Below, piece by piece: positions 33,777 through 46,197 of a stretch of 64,000 bases of DNA. A program made the translations under genes and the position numbers. The stretch is from Lasiosphaeris hirsuta (lineage: Eukaryota; Ascomycota; Sordariomycetes; Sordariales; Lasiosphaeriaceae). The stretch is taken from contig JAUKUA010000001.1 in NCBI GenBank assembly GCA_030549175.1, positions 6,820,001 to 6,884,000 of the forward strand, in the 5' to 3' direction. A model generated the notes under the pieces. It saw only the letters and a program-made list of their open reading frames with translations, made no database searches and had not been told where the DNA came from. Each line of letters starts with the position of its first letter. Position 1 is the first letter of the stretch.

Positions 33777-34665
33777 TCACAGCGGCTCAAGTAGAGGCTG
33801 GTCAGATCTCACTGACAGATCCTCCAAAGCCAGTTCCTGGTCAGGCACTTCAGAGCCAATCCCCGAGTCCAAAGGGGCGTGAAAATGTTCCTGCTGTTCT
33901 GTGGCTGGCCGATTCTGGTTTCTTGGGAAAAATCCTCGTGTCATCGAGTCCCAGTCGGACCGGGCTTCTTCCACTCCACCCGATAGGGAAATTTCCGAGT
34001 CACCAGTTCTTCGAGAGTAGTGGGAGGGAGGTCCATTCTGGGAATAATACAAAGGGTCGAAGTGGCTGGACTCGGCTGCAGGCCGACTATGCCGCCCATT
34101 AATAAACGTCCCAACTTCACCGGAGCGGTTGCCCAATGTGTCAATAGAGACACCCGAGAAGTCATCCATCAAGACAATCGTCCTCCGTCGGACGCTGAAA
34201 CGTCTTGATACCTCATGAACAGCAACTGTAAAGAGGCTGGTGAAGGCAATGAAGAGTGGTAGCCAGGGAACGAGTTCTGCCCTTGGAGAGCCGGCAGGCA
34301 GGACTGAAAGCACTAGAATGAGAAGCGCCAATGGTACTGTGAAGGGGCCGAATCTGGAACGACGGTTAGCACATACATCAGCCAGAGGGGGGAGGCGGAC
34401 GGAACAGGGGATGACTTACTCGACAAATGGCTCCGTGTGAAGGCCGTGGAAGGCCAATCCCGTTAGAATAAAGATGGAGAGTGTGCTGGGTCTGGGTTAG
34501 CACCCCAGGTGCCCAAAACACAAGAGCGACATCTTACGCTGCTCGAAACCAAAGCGCCAACGCGTTGGCGAGAGGGAATAAGATGGCAGTTCCAATCATG
34601 CAACCGCAGGTGAGGGTTTTGGCCTGGTCCCCGTACGCGCTGAGGAGATCCTGGAAGGAATCCAT
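33777..34665 (-). CDS. small multi-pass membrane protein, function unknown
   Basis: Exons complement(33777..34353, 34420..34491, 34538..34665) give 258 aa. Start ATG 34665 (MDSFQDLLSAYGDQAKTLTC). Four likely membrane segments in the first 125 residues: CGCMIGTAILFPLANALALWF, STLSIFILTGLAF, FTVPLALLILVLSVLP and LVPWLPLFIAFTSLFTVAVH. The remaining 130 residues are hydrophilic, with R-rich start (RRFSVRRR) and Ser/Glu-rich tail ending SDQPLLEPL, perhaps a cytosolic regulatory tail with an acidic dileucine-like sorting signal. Exon 2 has a tandem acceptor (two CAGs 6 nt apart, 34491 or 34485), so a two-residue variant is possible. Family not recognised; splice phases are all consistent. Confidence 0.75.
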
Positions 34666-37600
34666 GGCAGACTGGGTGGCAACGAGAGAATTGGTCTTGG
34701 TCAAATGTCGTAGTTTCCGCAAACCACGCAAGCAAACCTGCGAACTGCTCTGAGAGTTTAGGCGGGTTTGATGATTATATGAAAAGACACAGGGCAGGAT
34801 GCGGCAGCCGTGAGTGTTATCAAAGTGCTACCACAGTGCTGCCCCAGATTGGCCTGCAGTGCCGCGCATGCGCAACGAACACTGCCTCGTCCTCGTGCAG
34901 CGGGCAGAATGCCGCGGTATTGCGGGGGAAAGCCAATGGGACGAACGACTGGCTCCGGCGGAAACATCAGGATTCCAAGTTTGAGAAAATCGCTGCATGG
35001 CGCGGTACGGACGCGGGGGGGAGGCTTAGGGGCTCTGAGAAGGCTGTGGGCGGGAAAGAGCGTGAGGTGGTTCGCCATGGTGTGCCAGAGATGAGGCTCT
35101 GCACGGGAAGCTGCAGGATTGGCCCGATTTCTCGGTGAACGTGGTCAGCCCTGCAAGTAGCCTCGCGCATTCAAGGCAACCATATGCAGCCATCTGATGC
35201 CCAACCAGTCGCCTTGGGCCCCAATGCATGAACATGAGATAAGATGACCCATTTCGTTACTGATTCGGGGGTCCGCCGCGTGTCCAGACCGGGCCTGGAT
35301 ACATGTTGATGTTTCGATTCGGGCGTCGAGGAACATGCAGTTTGCCCGACCGCCCCGTGCCACACTAGGCAACCCGAGAGGGGGGGGGGGGGAGGCAGCA
35401 TGATGGGTATCCCGAGATGGGGGCCCCGGCTTTGACAAGACGATGATATAACTGTCATCCTCACCATGCAACATGATGAGGCTCTACTCCATATGCCCCT
35501 TATGCGATCCCACGGTTCTCTCCTCGGTTTCCTAGCTAGTTCCAATGAATCTGCGATGCTCCTCGATTCTGGAATCCGAAGAGAGGTGCCAAACGACCGG
35601 GCCCTGCGGATGGGTGGCCGAGACCTTGGAAATCGGTATCGGAGTCGTCTGCGGTGTTATAACATGGAGGTTCACCGTCCAAAGCGAATCGACACGCGAA
35701 TTCGACACTGTTTGTTGCAACCTCTCCCGGAACCTCAATTGTGGACGTATGGCTGACTGTGCTTCGGTCTAGCTACAGGAGCAGCAAGTCGCAGGACCTC
35801 AAGCTAGCGGCCTCTTTTCCCATCCTTCTCCCGAGCTCATGCTCTGCTCGTGTTTGGTTTTCGGGTGCTGCGTGTCGTCTTTTGCACACCGCCGACAGGA
35901 CAAAGACCATTTCCAGTTTTTAATATATATCATTTTCCTTGCCGGGGCCGTAGTTGTCGGCTATGCCTTCGAGGCCAGTGCGAACCTGATACTGCTTGGG
36001 TACCTCCCCTGGGCCATGTGCGCGGCCATGGCCTTCAGTCTTTCCGGACATAGCCTTTACAGATGGCAGAGAATTGGTAGTGAATACGTTTTGGGGGACG
36101 ACTCGGAGAAGTTTCAACTTCTTGGGTGAGCTGTCTGGGGCAAGGATTGCAGAACATGCATCGAAGAGCGCGGCACTTCTGCTGGGAACAACCATCGTCG
36201 AAACCCGGACAAGGCGATGGGGGGATGCTGAATATACGTTCAACGGAATACCTCGATGGCGGAAAGCGGAACGCGGGCACAGGAGGCCGGTTCGCTGGGT
36301 TAGATTTGCGGCCTATTAACTCCGCATGAGATCAAAATGCCGTCCCATCATTATTATATGATACCAATAAGAAGCTGATTTTCGAACTTTGTTGTGTTTG
36401 GGTAGTCGATCCGAGCACACTGGCAGACTAGGCCTCTCGCACATCATTTTGCAGTCGAGCACCCTGCGAGCGGATAGCTGAAAATTGGCTTTGCCTGTGT
36501 CCCGGAGCCAAACTGAAAGCCCTGATAGATTTAGCTGTTCGTTGATGAGAACATAAGTCCAGGAACTGAATCTCAAGTCCCAACGGCTAAGGGACGTGTT
36601 GTTCAGGAGTCAGTTTGAGGTGCGGACGGTGGAAATTCGGAAATCAAGAAACAGGAAACCGTTGATACCAAAGGAGAGTTTGGGACTTATGAGATGAACC
36701 TTTTAGAATCCAGGCAACCTTACCATCCCACTGGGAAGGAGCTACCGCAGACTACTGCCGAGGGAGCGTCGGGCGGCTACCCCGTGACATGACGTGAGAA
36801 TTCGAGCCTGAGGCGTTGTCGTGAGTTGATAGGGTGGAATTTCAGGGGAATGGGAACACTGTTAAATGCAGTCAGCTCAGGTGTCGTCATTTGCTTTCGC
36901 AGTCTTGAGACGTGGTGACGATCTAACTAAGGTGCATCGTGAAATGTGTGATGTAACATTTCAAGGCATATGGTACTCAACAACCCAAATCTAGACTCAA
37001 TCTTAGGAACGTTTCGCTCCTTTGAGCAAAGCGATGAACAGACGTGGTCGCTTGAACGGGAAGGAAACCAATAGTCCCATTGACCAATGCTGTTCAGTGG
37101 TACGAGATCGGGTGGGGCGATAATGGAGTGAGCTGGCCCATCACCAGCCACCTAAAATCCACCAGCTCAGACCTTGGCGCGGCGCCAAGTCGCTGGCTGC
37201 GCTGAACCGCTGTGGCTCATTGGCGTCCGGACCACGGGGCCCTCGCCCAACCTCGTCGACAAAACAAAAAAAGGTGAGCCCGACGCAGAGACAAGCCTGC
37301 CCGCAAACGTACCCCTAAGACGCAAAAGGCCAATCCCTGCCCTGACTTGGCCGGGAGGGTTCACCTTGCGCTGATGACGTTTTCCTTTTTTCGCGCTCTC
37401 TTCTCGTTTGTCAGAGGTTGGGATCCCGGGTTGCAGGTTTGCGTCCTCGCATCTAACCCATAAAACCGCGAGCATTGGCTCCCATGCAGCCTCCCGCGTG
37501 CCCGACTGCCTCACCCAAGGTTTCATTGTAGATTGCTCTGAAGAACCCGGAACTGGACTTCGAGCACTTGTCCGAGTGCCACATATATTTCCATCCGCTG

Positions 37601-37815
37601 ATTTGCTCCCACCATCTGAGCATCTGAGCGAGCAGAGGTTCGTTGCGTTCCCCGCTCCCGCTGCTTCGAACGAGTGGTCCCGGATTTCTCCCGCCTGCAG
37701 CCCTCCAATCCCAGACCCCTCCACACCACTAGTTTTGTGTGTATGGTACCGCCTCGTTGTGCCTGCTCTCAACCCATCGTATTGTGCTCGGCCAACTACA
37801 AGTCTGAGCTTCACT
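34666..37815. other. long intergenic region, divergent between membrane protein and CRH gene
   Basis: About 3.15 kb, the longest gene-free gap of the interior. It has a 13-G run (35380-35392). One plus-strand frame, 35839-36129 (96 codons), contains two hydrophobic segments (FLIYIIFLAGAVVVGY and LILLGYLPWAMCAAMAF) but has no homologue I recognise and sits on an ordinary background of overlapping frames. The last 400 bp are probably the CRH promoter and leader. Confidence 0.45.
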
Positions 37816-38995
37816 ATGGTGTCTTATCTCCGGTGGAAAGCTGCAGTAGCAGTAGCCGTAGTTGCGGTATCGTCATTGAGCAGTGTAGCCATCGCGCAAA
37901 CATGGTCGGCGTGCAACCCACTTTATACAAGTAAGTCAGCCTCACTCGAGCTCGATCAGATCAATCGCTAACAAATTCATAGCATGCCCGGCAAACCCAG
38001 CCTTAGGCATGACCATTGACGTGGAGTTCAGCCAAGGCTCGGTGAACTCGTTCGTCGCGAGCGGGGGCACCCCGACCTACGATTCTGACGGCGTCACCTT
38101 CAGCGTGGGCCGGCAGGGGGACGCGCCGCAGCTCATTAGTGTCTTCTACATCATGTTCGGCCGCGTCGAGGTAACCATGAAAGCCGCGCCCGGCGCGGGA
38201 ATCGTCAGCTCGCTCGTCCTGCAGTCCGACACGCTCGACGAGATCGACATGGAGTGGCTCGGTGCCGACAGCTCCCAGGTCCAGACCAACTACTTTGGCA
38301 AGGGCCAGGCGGAGCCCTACAACCGCGGCCAGTTCAACCCAGCCCCCAACAACCAAGCCGAGTGGATCACCTACATCATCGACTGGACCCCAGACCGCAT
38401 CGTGTGGTACGTCGGCGGCACCGCCGTCCGCACCCTGACCTACAACGACGCCAACGGCCAGTACCCGCAGTCCCCCATGCAGGTTAAGTTTGGCGCCTGG
38501 TCCGGCGGCGACCCGGCCAACCCACCCGGCACCATCGCCTGGGCTCAAGGCCCGACGGACTACTCGCGGGGCCCCTTCCCGATGCGCGTCAAGTCGGCCC
38601 TCGTGTCGGACTACTCGACGGGCAAATCCTACTCGTACGGCGACAACTCGGGCAGCTGGCAGTCGATCCGCTCCGAGGGCGGGGCCATCAACAACAACAA
38701 CGGCGGCTCGCTGACCGTGACGGCGACCGCCGCCGCCGACACCAACCAGCTCTCGCCCTCCATCCCGCCCGGCGGTATCGGCGCCGGCCAGGGCTCAACC
38801 TCGACGCAGACAGGCTGGCCGTGGACCGGCACGGGGACGGCCGCGGCGAACCCCATCCCCGACGGCTGGATCATGACGCCCGAGGGCAAGATTATCCCCG
38901 CCAGCGGAAACATGGTCAAGCCGCCTCACGCCGCCCTGCTCGTCGGGCCGCTCCTTCTGGGCGTGCTTACACTCGTGATGGGCCGCTGGCCGTGA
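37816..38995 (+). CDS. CRH-family GH16 cell-wall transglycosylase, GPI-anchored
   Basis: Crosslinks chitin to beta-glucan at the cell wall (Crh1/Utr2 family, glycoside hydrolase family 16). Exons 37816..37930 and 37983..38995 give 375 aa. Signal peptide MVSYLRWKAAVAVAVVAVSS up to AIAQ. The Cys-containing N-terminus CNPLYT-TCPANPALG spans the intron. The GH16 active site is DEIDMEW, with both glutamates and the aspartate. Further family blocks: QTNYFGKG, WTPDRIVWYVGG, MQVKFGAWSGGDP and GTIAWAQGPTDYS. A Ser/Thr/Gly-rich linker leads to a GPI-type tail: small residues around ASGN, then hydrophobic AALLVGPLLLGVLTLVMG. Acts outside the plasma membrane. Confidence 0.95.
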
Positions 38996-40013
38996 GTGGT
39001 GAAACGATCTAATCACATGTGCGCTTGTACATACACACTTCGCCCTTGGTTTGGTATTTTGTTTTGATTTTCGGCACAGGTTTTGATAGGAGCACCGGGA
39101 TGGCGGGGCTATTTGATTTGCATCGCAGAACGGCGTTTAGAGCCATGGGTTGGGGTTTGGTACACACGATACCGACATTTGCATGTTCCGTCCGGCGTTC
39201 AATGGGGAAGTGGTGTAATGGGTGCCATCTGGCCTCACCACCTCAAGGTATGCATGCAGTTGACAGGATGGGATGACTTTTTTTTTCTTGCGGCCTTCCG
39301 ACGATAGATCGGTCTATGATACCAGGATGATTTGCCATAAGAGTGCGAGGGTCAATATAGATGTTAGACGGATACCGGTCTGAATTAATGGAATGACTGA
39401 ACGCAATAATATCGGTTTGAGACCTCGATACTAACCTTTCACAATACTACAAGTCAAGAAACAAAGCTATCGCGGGGTTAATAAAATCTTTAAGTTATGA
39501 TCAAGGGGCAAAATGTCATATCGAGTAACCAAGGCAAACACATCGCATTGAACTATATAGATGAAGGACGATTTATTTCATCTATCTCATCGCTTCCTAA
39601 ATATCATCATTGCTTGCCTTGCTGTGCTTTTGCTCCAGCTTTACCGCTCTAGTATCAAATAAACTGCCTGCCACAGCCTCCGCCGCGGTAGGTTAACGTC
39701 TATGACTAAAGAGCCTGTCGGCGAAAAAAAACAGTTGAGCTTTCTCTGCATTCCGATTCCGTGTCGCTCGACCCATTGATATCAATCCGGGCAAGAGTCA
39801 AATAATGCCACCCTCGTTCGATCCCTTAGCCTCATGTAGGGTTCCCATATACATGTAAATGCCGAATCAACAACGCTTGGTCCATGCATGGAAGGCCTAG
39901 AATGTGCGCGAGTTAAGCAGACGCATATCAAACGTGGCTAGCATATCCTTTTCCGAGATCCCTGAAAATAAGACGAAAAAAAAGAGCAAAACGCCAAATG
40001 ACCAGGGTGTCAA
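38996..40013. other. intergenic, convergent (CRH / TOP1)
   Basis: About 1 kb between two 3' ends. AT-richer from about 39340 to 39660. No gene recognised. Confidence 0.5.
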
Positions 40014-43000
40014 TCAAAACTCCCATGACTCGTCATCGCCAACCGACTCGATGGCCCACTTGAACTTGTCACGGAGTGTCTTTGAGAAGAATTTCTCGAT
40101 GGGCACCTTGGCCTTCGCCGCGAAGACGACTGTGAGACGGGGATCAATGTAGTTCTGCATTGGTAATGTTAGCACATACTCACGAATGGAACATCAAGGG
40201 GAGGTGCTTACGATCTTGGATGTGCCCAGGGCAACCTCTTTGTTGCCCTCACGATCGGCAGACTGCAGCTCGAGGTTGCGAATGCGGTCATCAAGCTTCT
40301 CAACCTGTGCCTCGAGCTTCTCGACGGAAGGGCCCTTACCCTCTGCCTCCACCTTCTTCGTCTCGTTTTCCTTCTTGAACTTGGCTCTGAGCTCATTCAC
40401 TGCCCCGAGCCGCTCCGTGAGTTCTTTGGCAGGGAGAGGCTTTTCGCCTTCAGCCTCAAGCTTCTCATTGTCCTTCTCAAACTTCTTGGTGATCTTGGTC
40501 TTCAGCTCCTCGACAAGAAACTCCTGATGCTGCTTGATCCACTCTTCATCAAGCTCGGAGTCCAGCTGAAAGTACTCCTTGCCCCTCTGCTTTCTTTGCG
40601 TGGAATCGACGTCTAGAATCATCATCTTGGTCCGCCACTTCTGGTACCTCAGACCCCTGATGCGATCGCCGAGCTTTCCCATCAGTGCCTCATGACCAGC
40701 ACCAACGCTGCGCTTGTGGTTGCAAAGAATGGCGACTTTCCGGTTGCAATCATTGTAAAGCTTGATCTTCTCAGCAATGGAGATATTTTTGTCGATCTTG
40801 AGCTCCTGGAGGAGGGAGGACATGGTCCACGAAGCGTTGTAGGTACGGAACACCTTTGCCGTCAAGCCAGTCATATAGCTCGAGAGATGCTTGTTCAATT
40901 GCGTAGTCTGCAAAATATGTTAGCGACCAGACCAAGTTTCGCTGCTGGTTGGTAAAACTCACTGTCAGTCTGTCAAAAATGTCATCTCCCTCCTCCTTGG
41001 GCGCCTTTTTGAACATCTTGAGATTCTTAAAGACTTGCCGGTCCACTTTGAACTCATTGTAAAACCGGATACTGTCTTTACCCAGGAAGTCAAAGATAAC
41101 CTTGTCGGGGTCTTCGAGAGTGACATGCTCAAACTTCAGAGAGCAGCAGCCCACCGTCTCGGCTTCATTGTCGGTGTCTTTCTCATTGCCAGCTCTCAGA
41201 GCAAACTTGTCAATGAGATACATGGCGGTGGCGCGCTGTCGATCAGCCATGACCTCAGACCTCAATTCCTTGGTGTAGTCGGCACGGATTCGATCAATAT
41301 GCTTCTTGAGCTCACGGGCTTTCTCGAACTTCTTGAAGTCTGCCTGGCCTTTCACAGCGCTGTTGGCAGCCAACATGATGTACTTGTAATTGCCATTGAC
41401 GTTCTCTTGCCACATTGCTAGCCATGTTGCCTTATTGTCATGCTGGACTGCCTTCCACTTGTGACCCTTGGGTGGAGCCGGTATCGGGGCATCTTTGCCG
41501 ATATTGATTGTGACCTGCTCAGGCATGACACGCTTCTTGACGGTTCCGGTCTTTGGGTGTTCTCCGCGACCACGGAAAAGACTAGGCGGTTCCACACGAG
41601 GGTTGCCAATCTTCTCCTTACGTCCATCCCACTTACAGAACATATAAGGTGCTTCGATCTTGTCTCTTGCCGCCTTCTCCGCCTTCTTTTCAGCAGCTGG
41701 TCGTGCCTTCTTGGCGTCACCAAGAGCCTTGTGGTGCTCAAATATTTTGGTGAAGTCGAGTTTGTCGAAATCCTTGATATCAACCTTCTTCCCCTCGCTG
41801 TCCTTGGCACCCCCTGTCTTCTTCAAGACATCTTTGAAGTCATTCAAGAAGTTCTTCTGGAATACGGGATTCTCGACATTTTGCGTAGAGTGAAGCATGG
41901 AACCGAAGAATGTCGCTACCTCTTCGGCCTCTTCTGCGAGATCAACCGACTTGCCGTCGTAATAAAGCTTGACGTTCTTGGGGAGGCGTTCATACGGAGG
42001 TGGGAAGATGACGCCATTGTGCTCAAGAGTTGTCCACTTGATGCTGTCGTCTTCCTTTTTGGGAGCGTCCCACCAACGGAACTCCTCCTCGTCTTCTTCT
42101 CCTTCGCCGCCCTCCTTAGAATCCTCCTTCTCAAATTTGGCAGACTTTTTCGCAGCTGTGGCCTTGCCCTTGGCAGCAGGTTTAGCGGCAGATTTGGTGG
42201 TGGTAGCCATGACCCTCTTTTTCGTGGCGATGGGCGCATCCGAGTCAGAATCGGGCTCCTTCTTGGTTGAAACCTTCTTAACACCATTTGCCTTTTTCGC
42301 AGGGGTCGCGGCACCGTTCGACTGTCGTTTTTTGGGCTTGGCAAGAGGTTCGTCGTCGGATTCTTCCTTGATGGATTTTTTAGGTATGGCCTTTTTCGCC
42401 TTGGCATCACTGGCACGCGCAGCTCTTGCTTCCTTTGCGGCAGCTTTCTCAATGCTGGCCTTCTTCTGTGCAAGTTTCGTTCCTAGGGGCTCGTCATCGT
42501 CATCTGACAGATCACCGAGGTCGGTTTCCTTGATTGAAGGCGGGAGTTTGCCATTTTGCTTCTTCTTTGCGATCGGCTCGTCGTCACTGTCGGATACCAC
42601 CTTTTGGTGCCTGGCTTTTTGGCGCTTGGCCTGTACGAGTCAGCTCTGTGTGCAACAAGAAATGTCTACCTTAGACCCCCCGAGGACACTGTGGTTGCCT
42701 ACCATGGGTGCTCCTTCATCGCTGTCGGAGTTATCTTTGTAGTTAACAGACTGGCCAAGCGAGCTTCGTGACTTCCGTTTCGGAGCCCCGTTGGCTGATG
42801 TGTCTATGTCCATAGCGTCGTCATTGCGAACCGGCCCGTTGCGAATAGACACGCCGGTAGGTCCGGGGCGTGACTTGGATATCGACTTGTCCATGGCGCG
42901 GTCGGCGGCCTTCGATATTCTGGGTGCGGAAGCTAGTAGTGACATTGTTAGTGTTCGGAGCGCGTTAAACAATGTGCTGAATGGTGCAGCCTCGCAGGGA

Positions 43001-43186
43001 AGGCGGGCGGACGTTTGGTGTCAGATATGACACGTCAACCCAGTCGCCTCGCGTTGGGGTGGCACGGGAAAAGAGCACAATGATGCTGTGGCGAGCAAGC
43101 ATGGGCGAAGGAAGGGTCGGGCGGTGCTTACCATGGCCGTTGGTCCTTGCAAGAGGCACATCGTCGTCAGAACTGTCGGAAGCCAT
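40014..43186 (-). CDS. TOP1: DNA topoisomerase I (type IB)
   Basis: Relaxes supercoils by transient single-strand breaks. Exons complement(40014..40154, 40212..40907, 40963..42630, 42703..42932, 43132..43186) give 929 aa. Exon 1 is [18 protein letters not shown]. Residues 1-330 are charged, Lys/Ser/Asp-rich and carry repeated SDSDDEP-like acidic stretches, as usual for fungal Top1. The core has [61 protein letters not shown] (catalytic Arg) and [12 protein letters not shown]. After the splice [12 protein letters not shown] come [11 protein letters not shown] and [12 protein letters not shown] coiled linker precedes LGTSKI-NYIDPRL, whose Tyr is the nucleophile, and the end is [14 protein letters not shown]. 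Divergent from ATP3 over 869 bp. Confidence 0.98.
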
Positions 43187-44055
43187 GATGATGGGGAGCT
43201 GTGTCGCTGTGGTTGTGGAAGGATAAAGAGCCGCGAAATTTGCGGCGCGGAAAAGCGACGAAGCTGTAAAGGATCGCAATTTCGGCGGGCTCGATGTCAC
43301 TTGTGGAGCCCAGGGCGGAAGGACGGTGGCGAAAAGAGGGAAGGAGGTAGTTGAGCTAAGAATTCGAAGGGGCAGATGCGCGCCCTCAGTGCAAAGTTGA
43401 TTTTACGAAAGAATGTGGGAAAGAGGGTGGCTGCCGTAAGGTGATGGGCAGGTGTGGAAAAAGGAGGGATTCAGCGCTGGAAGGGGGAGTCGGGGAGACG
43501 AGGTTAAAGATAATCCTTGGGACTCCACTTGGCAGCCTTAGCCTCATCAAGTGCAGACTGGTACCGCGCCTCCGCGTGCGCTGTGTGCTCGCAGAGTTGA
43601 AGGCCCAGCCCAGAGCCTGTCGCCTGTCCTGTCGCCTACGCGGTGGGTATTGCGGGCCAGTAAGAACGAGGTGCCACTAAAGCAACAGACTGGATGGCCG
43701 CCCAGAGGAAGAGAGCCCTGGCGGGAGCAGGGGCCTTCGTGAGCCACAGCCTGACTAAGCTGTGGGTGAACCAGCAGCCAATCGCCAGGAGCCGGGAAAA
43801 GGCGAGCCACAGGCAACAGCAGCAGCCGCCAGCATGTAGCAGCCAGCAGGGAGGCCGAGAAGTGGAAATGGAAATGTGGAGCCGGACCTCTCTGCTCAGA
43901 GCAAACCTCTCACGCCTCCACGCCAATCCAATTGCAGTTCCCGTTTCAATTGATCACAACCCCCCGATCAATTGACACCGCAAGCAAGAACGTGGTCAAT
44001 CGGGGCCACAGCCAGCAGAGAGGCACTTCTTCAAATTCACCACACACCCTTCACA
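43187..44055. promoter_or_regulatory. divergent promoter region TOP1 / ATP3
   Basis: 869 bp between start codons contain both promoters. GC-rich, no gene recognised. The clusters of frames here overlap each other and lack family features. Confidence 0.55.
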
Positions 44056-45253
44056 ATGCTGTCAAGAGCTGCCCGCCCGGCTTTGAAAGCCGGAGCTGCC
44101 GCCTCGTCCCGGTAGGTGTCCCCAGACCTCCTCGTCAATTGAGCATTGAGCTCTCCCGGGCGACCGCCCCATCTCGACGAGCATAGTGGGATCTAGAGAC
44201 GGCGAGATGCTTGAGTCGGCACGGTACTAGTGACTGCAGATGGGAGCACGGCTGACGATGAATTTTTGCATTCAACACAGAGCGGTAGCAGCACCGAGCA
44301 CGACGGCCACCTTCGCGACCCTGCGAGAAATTGAGGGCCGTCTCAAGTCGATTCGCAACATCGAGAAGATCACCAAGACAATGAAGATTGTTGCCTCGAC
44401 CAAGCTCACCCGTGCCCAGCGCTCCATGCAAGAGTCGCGCAAGTACGGACAGACCAGCAACGAGGTCTACAACTCGGCCGAGACCAAGTCGATCGAAGGC
44501 GAGGGCAAGAAGAAGCTCGTCGTGGTCTGTAGTTCCGACAAGGGTCTCTGCGGTGGTATTCACTCTGGCCTCTCGCGCTACATCCGCCGCCAGACCGACA
44601 CCTTCGACATCGTCATCATCGGCGAGAAGTGCAGGTCGCAGCTCGTGCGCACCAACGCCAAGGACATCGTGCTCAACTTCGCTGGCGCCGGCAAGGACGT
44701 CCCTACCTTCGCCGAGGCTCAGGCCATTGCCGACCAGATCGTCCAGCTCCCCGGCGACTACACCGAGGTCGAGATTGTCTACAACAAGTTCATCAACGCC
44801 ACGAGCTACGAGCCCAGCACCATTGCGGCATTTTCCGAGGACGCTTTCCTCTCATCCCGTGAGTGCTTCATGGCCACTGCCCACACTAGCGTGTCTCTGG
44901 GGGCTACCTGCTGACTCTGCGCTTAGCCAACTACTCTGCCTTTGAGGTTGAGGAGGATGTGTTGCCCAACCTCCGGGAGTACGGCCTGGCCAACTCCCTT
45001 TATTGGGCCCTGTCCGAGGGACACGCCTGCGAGATCTCTGCCCGCCGCAACGCTATGGATGTAAGCTCTCCCCGTCTTACTTGTAATCATGAGCCAAAGT
45101 ATCGGTTACTGACCTTCATCCCAGAACGCTTCCAAGAACGCCGGTGAGATGATTGGCAAGTACCAAATTCTGTACAACCGCACCCGTCAAGCCGCCATTA
45201 CTGGCGAGCTGGTTGAGATTATCACTGGTGCCATTGCCTCGGAGGACATGTAA
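44056..45253 (+). CDS. ATP3: mitochondrial ATP synthase F1 gamma subunit
   Basis: Central rotor shaft of the F1 ATPase in the mitochondrial matrix. Exons 44056..44111, 44281..44858, 44927..45060, 45125..45253 give 298 aa. The presequence [20 protein letters not shown] crosses intron 1 and continues into [18 protein letters not shown]. The gamma hallmark N-terminal coil is [20 protein letters not shown]; then the [13 protein letters not shown] block; and the C-terminal coil [20 protein letters not shown] with [19 protein letters not shown] and end SEDM. Splicing gives [14 protein letters not shown]. An in-frame ATG in intron 1 (44240) is not the start. Confidence 0.97.
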
Positions 45254-45955
45254 AAGGTGTAGTTGTAGAGTAGCGAAAGAGAGAGATGGTGACGGAGGGA
45301 GGGGGGACCGAAAGAGCTAGTTACTTTACCCTACTCGCCTGGACATATAAAAACCCACGCACCAATCAAAAAAGGAGAGAGGGTGAGGGCAGGGCCGCGT
45401 TTTCCCTTTGTGTACTACCAGAGATATCAAAGAGCTGTTCTGCTGTTCGGCGACCCCCACGTGTACAAAGCCCGTTTCCACAATAAACTTAGTTCCGTAT
45501 CAGCCCGAAACCCTGTCGATAACCTATGTTTCTTTGGAAGTCTGCCTTGAGGTTTCCCGGGAGGCGTCCCACTTGTCTTTTGTTGTCTGTTTTACCACCA
45601 TACCAGCAAACGGCACGCAGACGCGCTCACGCAGGTGGTGTTGTTAGTAGATTGGAAGAGGCCGCCCTTTCAAATACCTGCTTTCCTGAGCAGTGGGTCC
45701 CTTAGGCGACTTGGGTCTTGAAACATGGACTTGCTCACCCAGGGCCCATTCGGCAACACGCGTTGGGGATTGAGATGGAGACGATGTGAAGCAACTGGTC
45801 CAGATCTTATTCGGCAACACACATTGTGAATCTAGATGGAGATGATGTGCAGCAACTGGACTAGATTTCATTTGGTAACTCATATCGTCAACGTACAACA
45901 CACGTGTATGCGAGGCCTAAATATCATGGTGTTTGACAACGACAATACAATTCTA
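45254..45955. other. ATP3 3' flank up to inserted element
   Basis: About 700 bp, no gene. It contains two related stretches, CGGCAACACGCGTTGGGGATTGAGATGG-like at about 45750-45780 and CGGCAACACACATTGTGAATCTAGATGG-like at about 45811-45840, each followed by AGA(C/T)GATGTG..AGCAACTGG: a diverged direct repeat of about 60 bp. Confidence 0.45.
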
Positions 45956-46195
45956 CAATCCAACCCTTGTTTGTTTGTTAGCGCCGGACTTCAAAGCCCG
46001 TCGTGGATATGGGAAAGGCCTTGTTTAGAACCAAATAGGCCTTTTAGAATGCCAAGGAGGCCAGGTTGAAGCCCAAATAAGCCTTTCGAAATGTCAGAAT
46101 GCCGTTTTTATGCGATAGTGGCCTTGCCAGGGCTTCAATATCCATCACTCTTGTCTGGAGTGATCCGCGCTAACAAACAAATCACGGTTGGAGTG
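45956..46195. mobile_element. MITE-like element, copy A (240 bp, TIRs, TA duplication)
   Basis: The two ends are inverted copies of about 29 bp: left CAATCCAACCCTTGTTTGTT..AGCGC, right the reverse complement of CACTCCAACCGTGATTTGTT..AGCGC (four mismatches). The element is flanked on both sides by TA (45954-45955, 46196-46197), the target duplication of Tc1/mariner-type transposons. No coding capacity. The interior carries internally repeated CAAATA(A/G)GCCTTT..GAATGCC units and CCAGGGCTTCAATAT (46127-46141), which also occurs in copy B. Superfamily is inferred from the TA and the TIR design. Confidence 0.75.
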
Positions 46196-46197
46196 TA

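Noticed and set aside
35839..36129. Plus-strand frame with two hydrophobic segments, possibly a small membrane protein
   Set aside because: No recognised homologue, no convincing splice partners, and similar-length overlapping frames occur on the other strand. Mentioned only in the gap entry.
37167..37814. 215-codon minus-strand frame upstream of the CRH gene
   Set aside because: It overlaps the probable CRH promoter and leader, and has no family features.
44388..44945. 185-codon plus-strand frame within ATP3
   Set aside because: Out-of-frame shadow of ATP3 exon 2, dominated by Ser/Arg/Pro.
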